Source: Sinomonas cyclohexanicum
GTDB lineage: Bacteria; Actinomycetota; Actinomycetes; Actinomycetales; Micrococcaceae
Length of the DNA stretch: 64,000 nucleotides
Assembly (NCBI RefSeq): GCF_020886775.1
Contig: NZ_AP024525.1
Span: 2,356,001-2,420,000 of the forward strand
Direction: 5' to 3'
Made by a program: the position numbers and the translations under genes. Numbering within the stretch: position 1 is the first letter of the stretch; each line of letters starts with the position of its first letter. This document shows, one piece after another, positions 62,958-64,000 of the stretch. The notes beneath the pieces were generated by a model. The model was not told the origin of the DNA. It saw only the letters and a program-made list of their open reading frames with translations, and did no database searches.

Positions 62958-63027
62958 AGGGCCGTCGCCCCAGGCTGGGCCGATAGGGTGGGGGAACACC
63001 GTTCCCTCACCCAGGAGGCCCCTGAGA

Positions 63028-63807
63028 GTGCCATTCGCCCTGTCCGAGACCCTGACAGCACCCGCGAGCACGACGCCGAGCCCGTCGCCCAGCGCTGATC
63101 CGCTCCCGATCACGTCCGCGCAGCTCGACAGCGCCGTGTCCACGTTCAACGAAAGGCTTCTCCAGGTCGCCATCGCGATCGGCGTCGGCCTGATCGTGTG
63201 GCTCGTTGCCACGTTCTTGATCCGTCAAGTGGTCAAGAGGATCCTCACCGGGACGGCACTCTCGCAGAACCGGATCTTCAAGTGGGCTGCCCCTGCTCTG
63301 CGGGCGCTCGACTCCGAACGAAGGGCCCAGCGGGCCCGGACCATCGGCTCGCTCCTGAACTCCATCGTCGCCGTGGTCATCACGACCCTCGTGGTCCTGT
63401 ACGTCCTCAAGGCGCTCGGCGTGGACCTCGCACCCGTCCTGACCAGCGTCGGCATCCTCGGCGTCGCCATCGGCTTCGGCGCCCAGCAGCTCATCCGCGA
63501 CTTCCTCGCCGGGATCTTCATCACGCTCGAGGACCAGTACGGCATTGGCGACTTCATCGAGACCGGCGCGGGCGAGGTTGCGGGGACTGTCGAGTCCATG
63601 GGGCTTCGCATCACCCGGGTCCGCGCCGAGGACGGCACCATCTGGTACCTGCGGAACGGCGAGATCCTGCGTGTCGGGAACCGGTCGCAGGGCAGCTATG
63701 TGCCGCCCGTAGCGCCAACGGCAGCGCCCGCGGGCGGGGCGCCGGAGGACAATGAAGGCGGCAGCACCGCGCAGGACAGCAACGGAGGTCAGCATTCCCG
63801 TGAGTGA
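63028..63807 (+). CDS. MscS-family mechanosensitive channel, short form
   Basis: A 259-residue protein. Three hydrophobic segments are visible: [37 protein letters not shown] and the pore helix [23 protein letters not shown]. The beta domain ([10 protein letters not shown] through the [15 protein letters not shown]) follows. The protein then ends in a Pro/Ala/Gly-rich tail instead of the usual C-terminal alpha/beta cage domain. GTG 63028 has AGGAGG upstream. It would act as an osmotic safety valve. The next gene overlaps it by 8 bp. Confidence 0.9.
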   Translation: MPFALSETLTAPASTTPSPSPSADPLPITSAQLDSAVSTFNERLLQVAIAIGVGLIVWLVATFLIRQVVKRILTGTALSQNRIFKWAAPALRALDSERRAQRARTIGSLLNSIVAVVITTLVVLYVLKALGVDLAPVLTSVGILGVAIGFGAQQLIRDFLAGIFITLEDQYGIGDFIETGAGEVAGTVESMGLRITRVRAEDGTIWYLRNGEILRVGNRSQGSYVPPVAPTAAPAGGAPEDNEGGSTAQDSNGGQHSRE

Positions 63808-64000
63808 GACAGCACAGAGGAGCTTCTACGAGCTCGTCGGAGGGCACGAGACATTCGTCAGACTCGTCGACGTGTTCTACGACGGGGTTGCCGAGGATCC
63901 GCTGCTGCGCCCGATGTACCCCGAAGAGGACCTCGGCCCTGCTCGGCGTCGGCTCACGATGTTCCTCGAGCAGTACTGGGGAGGGCCGGGCACCTACAGC
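63800..64000 (+). CDS. glbO: Truncated haemoglobin, group II (GlbO-like), cut by right edge
   Basis: The first 67 residues of a truncated globin start at GTG 63800 with GGAGG upstream. [26 protein letters not shown] and [28 protein letters not shown] are characteristic of group II globins, which bind oxygen and nitric oxide in actinobacteria. The proximal histidine lies beyond the window. It overlaps the mscS gene by 8 bp. Confidence 0.92.
   Translation, partial: MSETAQRSFYELVGGHETFVRLVDVFYDGVAEDPLLRPMYPEEDLGPARRRLTMFLEQYWGGPGTYS

Overview
The window is GC-rich actinobacterial DNA. The housekeeping gene order (tig-clpP1-clpP2-clpX, valS, ileS-folC-DUF4233-ndk, rne, rplU-rpmA-obgE-proB-proA-nadD-rsfS), a mycothiol-type nitroreductase and a translational T-box ahead of ileS point to the Micrococcaceae (Arthrobacter/Sinomonas-like). 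The genus is an inference; no rRNA is present.

About 1-25,930 is the right-hand part of an integrated mobile element whose left end lies outside the window. Its left third (1-13,015, minus strand, visibly more AT-rich) is a defence cargo. A compact operon encodes HsdM, HsdS, a GIY-YIG/DUF4357 protein, HsdR, a YgjP/DUF45 metallopeptidase and a very large STAND-type NTPase with an N-terminal PD-(D/E)xK nuclease-like domain. That last gene is open at the left edge and resembles Avs-type antiviral sensors. Its right part (13,130-25,930, plus strand) is a transfer and maintenance module: small unknown proteins, an overlapping set (DNA-pumping ATPase, replication-relaxation protein, DNA methyltransferase), a ribbon-helix-helix-like protein, the antirestriction protein ArdA, an XRE repressor, an ImmA-like protease and a large serine integrase next to tRNA-Ala. 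Three copies of the operator CGTTsAA-N4-TTGAACG, two before the transfer genes and one on the repressor's own promoter, suggest an ImmR/ImmA-like switch. The immA-like gene is broken by an IS630 element that itself contains an IS1380 element; both target duplications are readable.

The right boundary has two tRNA-Ala(GGC) genes one base apart, and the integrase frame runs antisense through the first. From 26,211 on is chromosome. Minus-strand blocks run from tRNA-Ala to rplU, then thiD-tenA and rne (with an apparent 1-bp frameshift). A plus-strand VKOR gene is separated from ndk by a striking symmetric repeat/hairpin array. Then follow the folC-ileS operon with its T-box, an orphan histidine-kinase-type ATPase domain, an SDR and a DUF488 gene, valS, the nitroreductase, clpX-clpP2-clpP1-tig, tRNA-Pro and tRNA-Gly, nei, rpiB and a membrane protein, and finally plus-strand pepN, an OsmC gene, a short mscS and a truncated-haemoglobin gene cut by the right edge.

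Many long open frames lie antisense to real genes because of the high GC; they were left out.
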